Assembly: GCF_037977235.1 (NCBI RefSeq)
Contig: NZ_CP150276.1
Location: forward strand, 186,001-250,000
Direction of reading: 5' to 3'
DNA length: 64,000 nucleotides
From: Paenibacillus sp. FSL K6-0276
Lineage (GTDB): Bacteria; Bacillota; Bacilli; Paenibacillales; Paenibacillaceae
Of this stretch, positions 10,018-23,111 are shown in pieces. The notes under the pieces are model-generated. The model was not told the DNA's origin. It did no database searches and saw only the letters and a list, made by a program, of their open reading frames with translations. The position numbers and the translations under genes were made by a program. The first letter of the stretch is position 1. Each line of letters opens with the position of its first letter.

Positions 10018-10656
10018 ATGAGCTATCAATACACTGCAATTGGCGATTCCTTGACGACTGGATTTGGCGCTCTGCCAGGTAACGGTTTTGTTCCGGTGTA
10101 CCGTAGAATGGCGGAAGGGAGACTGCGTTCTAATGTAGTCTCTACGAATTTGGGCGTGAATGGATTGACTACTTCTGAGTTGGAACAGCGGCTACGCGGG
10201 AGTTCTATGACTCGCGAAGCCATTCGAGCAGCTGACATTATCACTCTATCCATTGGTGGAAATGATTTAATTCATGCTGCGAAATCTGCAGCTAGACACC
10301 CTGAAAATTTATCTACAGAGCTGCGAAGATCACTGCAGGAATGCAAACAAAATTTCGCTGTAATTATGAGTATCCTCATACAATTGAAGGCGGGAACGCG
10401 CAGACCTTTTATCATTCGAATTGTGGGATTGTATAATCCTTATCCTCAGGTAGTAGGTGCGACAGAGTGGGTAAGGCAGTTTAATCGCTATGCATCGCAG
10501 TACAGCAGCCGAGTGTGTGGATTTGCTTCTATTTATAGTGAGTTTGCAGGAAACGAGAGAGGGCTTTTATCTATTGACCACTTACATCCTAATGGCCGGG
10601 GTTACCGTGTGATTGCTGAGAAACTCGATGCGCTTGGTTATGGCGGTTTGGTTTAA
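10018..10656 (+). CDS. SGNH/GDSL-family hydrolase (lipase/esterase)
   Basis: The 212-residue protein has the SGNH blocks: GDS in AIGDSLTTGFGA with nucleophile Ser near residue 10, a Gly region, the SIGGNDL block III, and DHLHPNGRGY with catalytic Asp and His. Family members hydrolyse esters of lipids or sugars. No signal peptide is seen, so it is probably cytoplasmic. The start follows GGGGGAGAGCT. It stands alone, with a bidirectional-looking terminator between it and the convergent clpP. Confidence 0.88.
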   Translation: MSYQYTAIGDSLTTGFGALPGNGFVPVYRRMAEGRLRSNVVSTNLGVNGLTTSELEQRLRGSSMTREAIRAADIITLSIGGNDLIHAAKSAARHPENLSTELRRSLQECKQNFAVIMSILIQLKAGTRRPFIIRIVGLYNPYPQVVGATEWVRQFNRYASQYSSRVCGFASIYSEFAGNERGLLSIDHLHPNGRGYRVIAEKLDALGYGGLV

Positions 10657-10689
10657 TTGAGATTTGTGTGTAGTAGTGGTCCGAAAAGT

Positions 10690-10736
10690 AAAGAGGCTGT
10701 ACTCTAACCATCAAGTGGATAGGGCACAGCCTCTTT
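10690..10736. terminator. Convergent terminator between the SGNH hydrolase gene and clpP
   Basis: AAAGAGGCTGT pairs with ACAGCCTCTTT across a longer loop. A-rich and T-rich flanks allow use from either strand. Confidence 0.75.
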
Positions 10737-10754
10737 GTGTTGTTGTTTTATAGC

Positions 10755-11351
10755 TTACACACCGCTAGGCAGTGTCTTCTCGATGACTTTATCAACGATA
10801 CCGTAAGTTGCCGCGTCTGCAGCAGTCATGAAGTAATCACGATCTGTATCCTTCTCGATACGTTCTAGCGGTTGACCCGTACGTTCTGCAAGAATACGAT
10901 TCAACTTATCACGCAATTTCAGGATACGGCGGGCACGGATTTCGATATCCGTTGCTTGACCTTGAGCACCACCCAGAGGTTGGTGAATCATGATCTCACT
11001 GTTAGGCAGCGCGAAGCGTTTGCCTTTAGCGCCAGCGTTAAGTAGGAAAGCTCCCATGGAAGCTGCCATACCCACACAGATGGTGGAAACGTCCGGTTTA
11101 ATGTACTGCATTGTATCAAAAATAGCCATGCCTGCAGTAATGGAACCGCCGGGGCTATTCACATAAAGGTGAATGTCCTTCTCCGGATCTTCGGCAGCCA
11201 AGAACAGCATTTGTGCGATGATAGAATTGGCTACCACGTCATTAACCTCCGTTCCAAGGAAAATGATGCGGTCCTTCAGCAGGCGGGAATAGATGTCATA
11301 AGCGCGCTCACCGCGGTTGCTCTGTTCTACTACCATAGGAATATAACTCAC
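10755..11351 (-). CDS. clpP: ATP-dependent Clp protease proteolytic subunit ClpP
   Basis: The 198-residue serine peptidase has the catalytic triad Ser98 (GMAASMGAF), His123 (IMIHQP) and Asp172 (TDRDYF). ClpP forms a double heptameric barrel that degrades proteins delivered by ClpC, ClpX or ClpE. The start follows AAGGAGGTT on the minus strand. A CtsR-type operator lies about 90 bases upstream, as expected for class III heat-shock control in Bacillales. Confidence 0.96.
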   Translation of the reverse strand: MSYIPMVVEQSNRGERAYDIYSRLLKDRIIFLGTEVNDVVANSIIAQMLFLAAEDPEKDIHLYVNSPGGSITAGMAIFDTMQYIKPDVSTICVGMAASMGAFLLNAGAKGKRFALPNSEIMIHQPLGGAQGQATDIEIRARRILKLRDKLNRILAERTGQPLERIEKDTDRDYFMTAADAATYGIVDKVIEKTLPSGV

Positions 11352-11439
11352 GTGGAAAACCTCCTTGATATTGGTTCTTCAAATGTATTCATTTTTACTC
11401 TTGCCGTATTACCCACATGATAAACAAATTCAAACAAAA

Positions 11440-11456
11440 AGTCAAAGAAAGTCAAA
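11440..11456 (+). promoter_or_regulatory. CtsR operator upstream of clpP
   Basis: AGTCAAAGAAAGTCAAA is a tandem heptad repeat with a 3-base spacer and fits the CtsR consensus RGTCAAA-NAN-RGTCAAA exactly. It lies in the clpP 5' region (clpP reads on the minus strand), so heat-shock repression by CtsR is inferred. Confidence 0.8.
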
Positions 11457-11468
11457 CTTATATTCAAA

Positions 11469-11494
11469 AAAAAGAGCCGACACGCGGCTCTTTG
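11469..11494 (-). terminator. Terminator of tRNA-Arg
   Basis: AAAGAGCCG pairs with CGGCTCTTT around a short loop, with an A run on the plus strand acting as the T tract for minus-strand transcription from the tRNA. Confidence 0.75.
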
Positions 11495-11544
11495 GTTAAG
11501 TAGTAGTATAGGCACTACTAAATTATGTACGAAAGTGAAATTAA

Positions 11545-11619
11545 TGGCGCGCCCGCCAAGAATCGAACTTGGATCTCAGGCTTCGGAGGCCTACGTCATA
11601 TCCATTGGACCACGGGCGC
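11545..11619 (-). tRNA. tRNA-Arg (anticodon CCG)
   Basis: The minus strand folds as a cloverleaf: acceptor GCGCCCG with CGGGCGC, anticodon stem AGGC/GCCT enclosing loop CTCCGAA (anticodon CCG, codon CGG), and T arm with GTTCGAT. Discriminator G and CCA (TGG on the plus strand at 11545-11547) are encoded. Confidence 0.95.
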
Positions 11620-11838
11620 AACAAAAATGATTATAATACAATTTCTGTGCAATTGCAATGTATTAATAATACCGTGCACGGGCTTTATCCTTTGTGTTCA
11701 AGGTGGACAAGAATACATTCGCTTTCAATCAGCGTTAGAATCTAAGTTAATTAATGATGGGTTTTAGGCGCCGTACCTCTCCCTGGCCTTATAAATGTAT
11801 AAGAAGACATGGGGTGGAGAATTCTACTCTCGGAAGAC

Positions 11839-11867
11839 TTGCACTTCGAGCAATATTTGGTTAGAAT
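11839..11867 (+). promoter_or_regulatory. Sigma-A promoter of the cggR glycolytic operon
   Basis: TTGCAC at 11839-11844 and TAGAAT at 11862-11867 are separated by exactly 17 bases. Predicted transcription start is near 11874, at the edge of the CggR operator. The 220 bases between this promoter and the tRNA hold no gene that I can see. Confidence 0.8.
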
Positions 11868-11872
11868 ATGAG

Positions 11873-11908
11873 TGGGACTTAAAAAGTTTACCCGGGACAT
11901 TTTGAGAC
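11873..11908 (+). promoter_or_regulatory. CggR operator (tandem site)
   Basis: Two direct half-operators read TGGGAC-N6-AGTT and CGGGAC-N6-AGAC, separated by 4 bases. This reproduces the spacing of the B. subtilis CggR operator (CGGGAC-N6-TGTC-N4-CGGGAC-N6-TGTC). It begins at the predicted start site, so bound CggR would block transcription until fructose-1,6-bisphosphate relieves it. Confidence 0.78.
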
Positions 11909-11953
11909 CATGAACAAGGGAATAGAGGAAGACGAAGTTGCAGGAGTGAAAGT

Positions 11954-13006
11954 ATGCGTAATTTATTAGATATCCAAAAGCAGCTTCTGCCTGATCTCAT
12001 GGAAACCCTTAAGAGACGTTACACGATTCTTCATCAGATCATGCTGTCCGATATAATTGGGCGCAGAACGCTTGCCGCTTCGCTTGATATGACCGAGCGG
12101 GTACTGCGTGCCGAGACGGATCTTCTGAAATCGCAAGGGCTCATTGAGATCGAGAGCGTTGGCATGCGTATTAGCGCTGCTGGGCGTAGACTGCTTGATT
12201 TGCTAGAGCCGGTCGTTAAGAGCCTGTTTGGTCTGGATGAGTTGGAAGAGAAAATTCGGGCAACGTACGGTCTGGATAAAGTTATTGTGGTACCGGGTGA
12301 TTGTGAGTCATCGCCTTTCACCAAACGTGAGCTTGGCCGGGCAGGTGCAAAAGCGCTGCTCAGTGTACTTCGTACAGATGATATTGTTGCTGTCACAGGT
12401 GGATCAACGCTTGCCGATATGGCTGATCAACTGACACCGCCGTTATCCCTTTCCTATAAGAACGCTTGGTTTGTTCCGGCGCGTGGTGGATTAGGAGAGA
12501 GTATGGAGATTCAAGCCAATACGATTGCCTCAACAATGGCAAAACGGGTTGGAGCGAATTACCGGTTGCTGCATGTACCTGATTTACTTAGTGGGGATGC
12601 ATACCAGTCACTAGCACTTGACTCTAATATTGGAGAGATTGTACAAATCATCCGCAGTTCGCGTATTATTGTACATGGAATTGGGGATGCCATTGAGATG
12701 ACTCGTCGTCGCAAGCTGGATGAGGCTACGGTCTCAGAAATCCAGGATGAGGGAGCAGTGGCCGAATCCTTTGGCTATTACTTCGATGAAAATGGTCAGG
12801 TTGTCCATACCATGCTTACGATGGGTCTACGTCTAGAAGATATTATTCGGACGGAAACCGTTATCGGTATTGCAGGAGGCAAACCAAAGGCCAAAGCCAT
12901 TCACGCCATGCTGCGTTTCGGGCAGGAGAATATTCTCGTCACGGACGAGGCTGCTGCTGTAGAAATAGGCAAGGAAATTGACAATCAGTTACAGCTAACT
13001 TCGTAG
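11954..13006 (+). CDS. cggR: Central glycolytic genes regulator CggR
   Basis: The 350-residue SorC-family repressor has an N-terminal winged helix (about 20-90) and a C-terminal sugar-phosphate-binding domain with VTGGSTLADMA and GIGDAIEMTRRR. In B. subtilis CggR represses the gapA operon and is released by fructose-1,6-bisphosphate. It is the first gene of cggR-gapA-pgk-tpiA-gpmI-eno, directly behind a matching promoter and operator. Start ATG 11954 is preceded by GCAGGAGTGAAAGT. Confidence 0.94.
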   Translation: MRNLLDIQKQLLPDLMETLKRRYTILHQIMLSDIIGRRTLAASLDMTERVLRAETDLLKSQGLIEIESVGMRISAAGRRLLDLLEPVVKSLFGLDELEEKIRATYGLDKVIVVPGDCESSPFTKRELGRAGAKALLSVLRTDDIVAVTGGSTLADMADQLTPPLSLSYKNAWFVPARGGLGESMEIQANTIASTMAKRVGANYRLLHVPDLLSGDAYQSLALDSNIGEIVQIIRSSRIIVHGIGDAIEMTRRRKLDEATVSEIQDEGAVAESFGYYFDENGQVVHTMLTMGLRLEDIIRTETVIGIAGGKPKAKAIHAMLRFGQENILVTDEAAAVEIGKEIDNQLQLTS

Positions 13007-13121
13007 CTTTTAGATTGCAGGCACTAGAACATATATCTTGCATAATACTTAACATTGTTGTCATGACAGGCTTCACGGTCTGTTTTGAATAAATAAAACG
13101 AATTCTAGGAGGAACTATTCA

Positions 13122-14132
13122 ATGAGTGTAAAAGTTGGAATTAACGGTTTTGGACGTATTGGACGCCTTGCTTTCCGCCGTATTCAAAATGTAGAAGGTA
13201 TCGAAGTGGTAGCAATCAACGACTTGACTGACGCTAAGATGCTTGCTCATTTGCTTAAATATGATACAACTCAAGGTAAATTCCAAGGTGATGTTGAAGT
13301 GCATGACGGCTTCTTCAAAGTGAATGGCAAAGAAGTTAAAGTTCTTGCTAACCGCAACCCTGAAGAATTGCCATGGGGCGACCTAGGCGTTGACATTGTA
13401 CTTGAGTGCACAGGTTTCTTCACAACTAAAGAAGCAGCTGAAAAACACTTGAAAGGTGGAGCTAAGAAAGTAGTTATCTCCGCTCCAGCTACTGGCGACA
13501 TGAAAACTGTCGTTTACAACGTTAACGATGACATTCTTGATGGTACTGAGACTGTTATTTCCGGCGCATCTTGCACAACTAACTGCCTAGCTCCAATGGC
13601 AAAAGTATTGAACGACAAGTTCGGTATCATTGAAGGCCTGATGACTACAATTCATGCTTACACTGGCGACCAAAACACTTTGGATGCTCCACACGCTAAG
13701 GGTGACTTCAGACGCGCTCGTGCAGCAGCTGAGAACATCATTCCTAACACTACTGGTGCTGCTAAAGCAATCGGTCTGGTTATTCCAGAACTTAAAGGTA
13801 AATTGGATGGTGCAGCTCAACGTGTTCCAGTTGCAACTGGTTCCCTGACTGAGCTTGTAACTGTTCTTGATAAGAGCGTTACTGTTGAAGAAATCAACGC
13901 AGCAATGAAAGCAGCTTCCGATCCAGACACTTATGGTTACACTGAAGATGAAATCGTATCTTCCGACATCAAAGGTATGACTTTCGGTTCCTTGTTCGAT
14001 GCTACACAAACTAAAGTATTGACTGTTGGCGACAAACAACTGGTTAAGACTGTTGCTTGGTATGACAATGAAATGTCCTACACTGCACAATTGGTTCGTA
14101 CTTTGGAGAAATTCGCTAAAATCGCTAAGTAA
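13122..14132 (+). CDS. gapA: Glyceraldehyde-3-phosphate dehydrogenase, NAD-dependent, glycolytic
   Basis: This 336-residue enzyme converts glyceraldehyde-3-phosphate to 1,3-bisphosphoglycerate. NAD-binding NGFGRIGR is at residues 8-15 and catalytic Cys151 lies in [10 protein letters not shown]. The start has a strong AGGAGGAAC site. Strongly biased codons fit very high expression. A stem-loop follows the gene inside the operon. Confidence 0.97.
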   Translation: MSVKVGINGFGRIGRLAFRRIQNVEGIEVVAINDLTDAKMLAHLLKYDTTQGKFQGDVEVHDGFFKVNGKEVKVLANRNPEELPWGDLGVDIVLECTGFFTTKEAAEKHLKGGAKKVVISAPATGDMKTVVYNVNDDILDGTETVISGASCTTNCLAPMAKVLNDKFGIIEGLMTTIHAYTGDQNTLDAPHAKGDFRRARAAAENIIPNTTGAAKAIGLVIPELKGKLDGAAQRVPVATGSLTELVTVLDKSVTVEEINAAMKAASDPDTYGYTEDEIVSSDIKGMTFGSLFDATQTKVLTVGDKQLVKTVAWYDNEMSYTAQLVRTLEKFAKIAK

Positions 14133-14158
14133 TTGATTTGATATAAAGCAACATCTAT

Positions 14159-14195
14159 AGAGCGGAAACAGAAGTTCCTTGTTTCCGCTCTTTCT
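14159..14195 (+). terminator. Stem-loop after gapA (partial terminator or mRNA stabiliser)
   Basis: AGAGCGGAAACA pairs with TGTTTCCGCTCT (with the adjoining TTT), 27 bases after gapA. It lies inside an operon, so it probably reduces read-through to pgk or protects the upstream mRNA. A second palindrome, GTCCTTATAAGGAC, sits at 14262-14275, before pgk. Confidence 0.65.
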
Positions 14196-14347
14196 AAAAT
14201 TATAAGGGAGTATATGTTTCACTCTATATTTTTTCCTTATAATTCTCGCATAAACGCTACCGTCCTTATAAGGACGCCAAAGGCGTTTTAGCTTGATGTA
14301 TTTCTTGTTTCCTGCTAGAAACAATTTTGGGTGTGGAGGAATTAATC

Positions 14348-15529
14348 ATGAACAAAAAGAGCGTCCGTGATGTAGAAGTAAAGGGTAAACGCGTATTTGT
14401 ACGCGTGGATTTTAACGTTCCTGTAGAAGACGGTAAGATCACTGATGATACTCGTATTCGCGAAACCCTTCCGACCATTAAATATTTGATCGAGAACGGT
14501 GCAAAGATCATTCTCGCGAGTCACATGGGTCGTCCTAAAGGCCAATTCGTAGATTCCATGCGTTTGACTACTGCTGCTGAACGTCTGTCCGAGCTTCTCG
14601 GCAAATCAGTAGCTAAAGCTGACGAAGCTGTTGGCGAAGCTGTAAAAGCAAAAATTGCTGAGCTAGGCGAAGGCGACGTACTCGTGCTTGAGAATGTTCG
14701 TTTCTACCCAGGCGAAGAGAAGAACGATCCTGAACTGGCTAAACAATTCGCTGAACTGGCTGATTTGTTCGTCAATGATGCGTTTGGTGCGGCTCACCGT
14801 GCACATGCATCGACAGAAGGTATCGCTCATTTCCTACCGGCTGTATCCGGTCTTTTGATGGAGAAAGAACTGTCCGTTCTGGGTAAAGCTCTTTCTAACC
14901 CTGAACGTCCTTTCACTGCAATCATCGGTGGTTCGAAGGTTAAAGACAAGATTGATGTTATTGATAACTTGTTGTCTTTGGCTGATAACGTTCTGATCGG
15001 CGGTGGATTGTCTTATACATTCACTAAAGCACAAGGCTTTGAAATCGGTAAATCACTTGTAGACAACGACAAACTTGACGTTGCTCTTGGATTCATCGAA
15101 AAAGCTAAAGCACTTGGCAAAAACTTCATGCTTCCTGTTGACGTTGTTGTTGCTGATAAATTCGGTGCTGATGCTAACACTAAGATCGTTAATTACAATG
15201 AAATCCCAGAAGGTTGGGAAGGACTTGATATCGGACCTAAGACTCGTGAACTTTATGCCGATATTATCAAAAACTCCAAGCTGGTTGTCTGGAATGGACC
15301 TATGGGCGTATTCGAAATCGATAAATTCGCTGAAGGTACACTTGCAGTAGCAAAAGCTTGTGCAACAACTGAAGGTTACACTGTTATTGGCGGCGGAGAT
15401 TCCGCAGCAGCAGCAGAGAAATTCCACTTGGCTGACCAAATGGATCATATCTCCACTGGCGGCGGTGCATCCCTTGAGTTCATGGAAGGCAAGGCGCTTC
15501 CTGGCGTAGAAGCTTTGAACAATAAGTAA
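14348..15529 (+). CDS. pgk: Phosphoglycerate kinase
   Basis: This 393-residue enzyme transfers phosphate from 1,3-bisphosphoglycerate to ADP. Visible signatures are RVDFNVP near the N terminus, [22 protein letters not shown], and the C-terminal nucleotide loop [15 protein letters not shown] 14348 after GTGGAGGAATT is the start; an upstream in-frame GTG at 14327 would add 7 atypical residues. The gene is separated from gapA by hairpins and followed 27 bases later by tpiA. Confidence 0.96.
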   Translation: MNKKSVRDVEVKGKRVFVRVDFNVPVEDGKITDDTRIRETLPTIKYLIENGAKIILASHMGRPKGQFVDSMRLTTAAERLSELLGKSVAKADEAVGEAVKAKIAELGEGDVLVLENVRFYPGEEKNDPELAKQFAELADLFVNDAFGAAHRAHASTEGIAHFLPAVSGLLMEKELSVLGKALSNPERPFTAIIGGSKVKDKIDVIDNLLSLADNVLIGGGLSYTFTKAQGFEIGKSLVDNDKLDVALGFIEKAKALGKNFMLPVDVVVADKFGADANTKIVNYNEIPEGWEGLDIGPKTRELYADIIKNSKLVVWNGPMGVFEIDKFAEGTLAVAKACATTEGYTVIGGGDSAAAAEKFHLADQMDHISTGGGASLEFMEGKALPGVEALNNK

Positions 15530-15553
15530 GACGTAAAGAAGGAGGCAACTTAA

Positions 15554-16309
<756 letters not shown>

Positions 16310-16310
16310 G

Positions 16311-19210
<2,900 letters not shown>

Positions 19211-19232
19211 TCTGCTTTTATAGCAGAGTACG

Positions 19233-19262
19233 AAGACCCGCCATTATGGTGGGTCTTTTTTA
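19233..19262 (+). terminator. Terminator of the glycolytic operon
   Basis: AAGACCCGCCA pairs with TGGTGGGTCTT, with T6 overlapping the stem end. Confidence 0.9.
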
Positions 19263-19318
19263 AAATGTGTGTTTATCCTAATCTTTCAAGAAAAGCTACG
19301 ACTTAACAGCCTAGGCGG

Positions 19319-19347
19319 TTGTATTACCGACAACGCTATGATAAAAT
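19319..19347 (+). promoter_or_regulatory. Probable sigma-A promoter of secG
   Basis: TTGTAT (19319-19324) and TAAAAT (19342-19347) with a 17-base spacer, about 75 bases before the secG start. Confidence 0.5.
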
Positions 19348-19422
19348 AAGAATACTGTTTATGTATCGTGATAACCTCAATTACCATAGATAGTGATGCT
19401 TAGGCGTAGGAGGTGGAAGTGA

Positions 19423-19656
19423 ATGGATATCTTTTTGAAAGTTGTGCTCCTGATTTTTTCCGTCGGTCTTATTGCGGTCGTTCTTCTGCAAAAGGGGAAA
19501 AGCGCGGGTCTTTCCGGTGCCATCTCCGGTGGTGCTGAGCATCTCTTTGGTAAAACAAAAGCTCGTGGTATGGAACTCGTACTACAACGTGTAACTGTTG
19601 GACTTGCTGCAGGATTCTTCATTATGGCGATTCTAGCTGCTGTTTTCATTGACTAA
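19423..19656 (+). CDS. secG: Preprotein translocase subunit SecG
   Basis: The 77-residue membrane protein has two transmembrane segments (about 3-22 and 54-75) and the SecG-type loop [18 protein letters not shown]. SecG is the small non-essential subunit of the SecYEG channel. In many Bacillales it sits between eno and rnr-smpB-ssrA, as here. The ribosome site is GGAGGTGGAAG. Confidence 0.93.
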   Translation: MDIFLKVVLLIFSVGLIAVVLLQKGKSAGLSGAISGGAEHLFGKTKARGMELVLQRVTVGLAAGFFIMAILAAVFID

Positions 19657-19668
19657 GTACCTACAGTA

Positions 19669-19712
19669 AGCCCTCGCTCTGTTCTGAATGGAATGGAGCG
19701 AAGGCTTTTTTG
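19669..19712 (+). terminator. Terminator of secG
   Basis: AAGCCTTCGCTCC-type stem (AAGCCCTCGCTCTG with ATGGAGCGAAGGCTT) followed by T6. Confidence 0.8.
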
Positions 19713-19730
19713 TTATAATAAAAAGGAGAT

Positions 19731-19755
19731 GAAAGCACCTGTGGGTGCTTTTCTT
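19731..19755 (+). terminator. Second hairpin after secG
   Basis: GAAAGCACC pairs with GGTGCTTTTC around a TGTG loop, followed by TTTTC. It may back up the secG terminator or belong to the 5' region of rnr. Confidence 0.5.
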
Positions 19756-20001
19756 TTCATAGTAGAAAGTATAAAATCCGGTGCGGCAGAGCATCAATAA
19801 ATAGACTTTCTTCTTCGTTTGAATGAAATTTCGTACTGCGTTTATCTTTGGATAACAGTAACAGGGATGCGCAGGATTGATTTCGTGTATACTAGGGTAT
19901 GAAGTAGGTAAAGGTAAATTTTACTTGGCATTACTACAGAGCAGGACAAGACATACATATTTGCCAGCGGCTTGGAGCCGCGGAGGGCTGGGGTGACGAA
20001 C

Positions 20002-22872
20002 ATGATAACACAAGAAATATTACTCGATTTCATGCGGGAAACTGCTTATAAACCAATGACTTATGAAGAGCTGGTGAGCCATTTTGCTCTAGAAGATAGT
20101 ACAGGGTTTAAAAAGTTCGAGGAATTACTAATTGAATTAGAGCAGGACGGAAGAATTGTACTAACTCGTAATGCACGTTATGGCGTGCCGGAACGGATGG
20201 ATTTACTGCGCGGCCGGTTACAGGCTCATGCGAAAGGCTTCGCTTTTCTTATCCCGGATGATCGTGATCATCCCGACGTGTATATCCATGCAAATGATCT
20301 TAAGGGAGCTATGAATGGCGATATCGTCCTGATACGTATCACCTCTAAAAGTCCGTCTGGCGGACGTATGGAAGGTGAAGTTGAACGTATTGTAAAACGA
20401 GGCGTATTGCAGACGGTAGGCGTATTTCAAAACCTGGAGACCTATGGCTTTGTTCTATCTGATGATAAACGAATCAATCGTGATATTTTTATTCCGAAGC
20501 AATCCTTCATGGGGGCGGTAGACGGCCAAAAGGTCGTTGTACGCATCGTAAATTATCCAGAAGGCCGATCAGCGGCAGAAGGTGAAATTATTGAGATCCT
20601 CGGACATAAAGATGATCCGGGAGTTGATATTTTATCTATCATCCGTAAGCATCAGCTACCAGAGGCATTTCCGGCTGAAGTGATGGACGAAGCGGACAAC
20701 GCTCCTGATTCTATCACGGAAGAGGAAATTGCTGAGCAGGGACGACGCGACTTGCGCGGACTGAACATTGTTACGATTGATGGCGAAGATGCTAAAGACT
20801 TGGATGATGCGGTTAATGTTCAGCGACTGGAGAACGGACATTATAAGCTAGGCGTGCACATTGCGGATGTAGGTTATTATGTGCGTGAGAGCTCTGAGCT
20901 TGATAAAGAAGCTTATGACCGGGGTTGTAGTGTGTATTTGGTGGATCGGGTTATTCCGATGCTTCCGCACCGTTTGTCTAACGGGATTTGTAGTTTGAAT
21001 CCACAGGTAGACCGCTTAACGATGTCCTGTGAGATGGAATTTAACGAGCAAATGAAGGTAGTGAAGCATGATGTCTTTACGAGCGTGATTCGCACCAAAG
21101 AAAGAATGACTTATTCAAATGTTCGCAAAATTCTGGAGGATGAAGACCCAGAATTGCTTGAGCGCTATAGTCCACTGATTGAGGATTTCCGCCTCATGAA
21201 AGAACTAGCGATGAAGCTCCGCGATGCGCGGATGCGTCGGGGTGCGGTTGATTTTGATTTTGAAGAGAGCAAAATCATCGTGGATGAGAACGGCAAGGCT
21301 GTAGATATTGTGAAGCGAGAGCGTTCTGTAGCTGAGCAGATTATCGAGGAATTCATGCTCGCTGCGAATGAAACGGTGGCTGAGCATTTCCACTGGATGA
21401 AGGTACCGTTCCTCTACCGGATTCACGAAGATCCGGATCCAGAGAAGCTGCAGAATTTCATGGCTTTTGCGGCCAATTTCGGATATCACGTGAAGGGCCG
21501 CGGCAATTCGGTTCATCCACGTGCTTTGCAGGATCTTTTGGAACAAATTCAAGGGACGAAGGAACAGACGGTTATCAGCACGATGATGCTGCGTTCCATG
21601 AAGCAGGCGAAGTATGATGCGGAGAGCACAGGCCATTTCGGACTCGCTGCGGAATACTATTCCCACTTCACTTCTCCGATTCGTCGTTACCCCGATCTGG
21701 TCATTCACCGCGTAATGCGTGAAGTGATTGAGAGTGGTGGTGCCCTGAGCGAGAAGCGGCATGATTATTTGGTTAGTCGGATGCCTGACATTGCTCAGCA
21801 GTCCTCGGAACGTGAGCGTGTGGCGGTAGAGGCTGAACGTGATACAGAGCAGCTGAAGAAAGCTGAATACATGCAGGATAAAGTGGGCGAGGAATTCGAG
21901 GCTATGGTTAACAGTGTGACCAGCTTCGGGATGTTCATCGAGCTGGATAATACCGTTGAAGGACTTATTCGTCTCAGTGCGATGAGCGACGATTATTATC
22001 ACTTCGACGAAGCTCATATGGCGCTCATTGGCGAGCGCACATCGCGGGTGTTCCGCATTGGTGACGAGGTGAAGATTCGAGTCGCCAAGGTAAATATGGA
22101 TGACCACACGATCGATTTCGAGTTGGTCGACATGAAACCACGCGCGCCAGGCGAGCATCGCGGCGGTGGTTTTGGAGGTGGCCGCGGTGGCAAAGGCGGC
22201 CGTCCAGGAGGCGGCGGATTCAAGGCGCCGGCCGGTGGTAAAGGCGGCGCGGGCGGTAAGGGCCGCGGCGGTAAAGGCAAGCCCGGCGCTGCTGTAGGCG
22301 CGGGCAAAGGCAAGCCGGGCGCTGGTGTGCGCGCCGGTGAAGGGCCGCGCGAAGCGGCCGGTGTTGTTGCACCGGGCGGACGCGGAAAGCGGAAGCGCGG
22401 GCGCGATGCCGGCGAGGATGCGAGCCGGGTAGTTGCGGCGCCGGGCGCCGAGCGCGGGGGCGAAGCCGGCGGCAACGCAGGCGCGCCGCGTGAGCGCAGC
22501 GGCGGGCGAGGCCGCGGCGGTGACAACGGCGGTGCCGGTGGTGGACGCGGCATCAGCTTCGGCTTTGGCTCCGGCAAAGGCGGATACGGCACTCCTGCGT
22601 CCGATTCTTCTGGCGGCGAAGCCCGCGGCCTGGACGGTAGCACGAAGTTCCGTAGCCGCGAGGATCGCGGAGGTAACTTTGGCGGTGGAGAAGGCCGCAA
22701 TGGCGCTCCAACTGGCAAAGCTCGCAAGAAAAAGAAGAACAAGAGCGGTGTGTTCATTGGCCAGTCCGTGACACCGGGCAACGTACAGACATCTGAACAA
22801 GCCACTTCTAAACGTAGTGACACTACAGGCAGCGCTCCAGACGGAGCTCCTCGTAAGAGAAAGAAGAAATAA
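20002..22872 (+). CDS. rnr: Ribonuclease R with an extended Gly/Arg/Lys-rich C-terminal tail
   Basis: RNase R is a processive 3'-5' exoribonuclease that works on structured RNA and with tmRNA in quality control. Order: N-terminal winged-helix-like region, cold-shock domains, RNB domain with catalytic Asp cluster DGEDAKDLDDAV (about residues 259-270), S1 domain (about 629-705). From about residue 713 to 956 a low-complexity tail follows, rich in GGG, GGR, GKGK and Ala/Pro and encoded by very GC-rich DNA, much longer than the short basic tail of B. subtilis RNase R (779 residues in total). ATG 20002 is chosen because GGGGTGA precedes it; a TTG at 19972 is in frame. smpB and ssrA follow. Confidence 0.93.
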   Translation: MITQEILLDFMRETAYKPMTYEELVSHFALEDSTGFKKFEELLIELEQDGRIVLTRNARYGVPERMDLLRGRLQAHAKGFAFLIPDDRDHPDVYIHANDLKGAMNGDIVLIRITSKSPSGGRMEGEVERIVKRGVLQTVGVFQNLETYGFVLSDDKRINRDIFIPKQSFMGAVDGQKVVVRIVNYPEGRSAAEGEIIEILGHKDDPGVDILSIIRKHQLPEAFPAEVMDEADNAPDSITEEEIAEQGRRDLRGLNIVTIDGEDAKDLDDAVNVQRLENGHYKLGVHIADVGYYVRESSELDKEAYDRGCSVYLVDRVIPMLPHRLSNGICSLNPQVDRLTMSCEMEFNEQMKVVKHDVFTSVIRTKERMTYSNVRKILEDEDPELLERYSPLIEDFRLMKELAMKLRDARMRRGAVDFDFEESKIIVDENGKAVDIVKRERSVAEQIIEEFMLAANETVAEHFHWMKVPFLYRIHEDPDPEKLQNFMAFAANFGYHVKGRGNSVHPRALQDLLEQIQGTKEQTVISTMMLRSMKQAKYDAESTGHFGLAAEYYSHFTSPIRRYPDLVIHRVMREVIESGGALSEKRHDYLVSRMPDIAQQSSERERVAVEAERDTEQLKKAEYMQDKVGEEFEAMVNSVTSFGMFIELDNTVEGLIRLSAMSDDYYHFDEAHMALIGERTSRVFRIGDEVKIRVAKVNMDDHTIDFELVDMKPRAPGEHRGGGFGGGRGGKGGRPGGGGFKAPAGGKGGAGGKGRGGKGKPGAAVGAGKGKPGAGVRAGEGPREAAGVVAPGGRGKRKRGRDAGEDASRVVAAPGAERGGEAGGNAGAPRERSGGRGRGGDNGGAGGGRGISFGFGSGKGGYGTPASDSSGGEARGLDGSTKFRSREDRGGNFGGGEGRNGAPTGKARKKKKNKSGVFIGQSVTPGNVQTSEQATSKRSDTTGSAPDGAPRKRKKK

Positions 22873-22916
22873 ATAACGTTATTGGGCTACGCTTCGTAGC
22901 TCTATAATACAAGTTT

Positions 22917-22952
22917 AAGCACCGCCCCCTTTGCTGGGGGCGATGCTTTTTT
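22917..22952 (+). terminator. Terminator of rnr
   Basis: AAGCACCGCCCCC pairs with GGGGGCGATGCTT, followed by T6. Confidence 0.88.
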
Positions 22953-23111
22953 CATTCTTTTTCTGTAGTCCGGCTGTGGAATCTTCGTTTTTGACCGAGG
23001 CTATAGGCTGTCACAAGTTTGTTTAGTAATAGTCAGAAGCTATGTGACTGCGTCGTTTTGTCACTATGACATGTGGATTGGAGCATAGTAACCAATATTA
23101 TCACGGTGCTT

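Noticed and set aside
13587..14324. 245-codon minus-strand frame opposite gapA
   Set aside because: It is the shadow of a highly codon-biased gene and has no family features.
21205..22823. Long minus-strand open frames (531 and 269 codons) opposite rnr
   Set aside because: They are antisense shadows produced by the GC-rich, Gly-coding tail and RNB region of rnr. They have no ribosome site or recognisable family.
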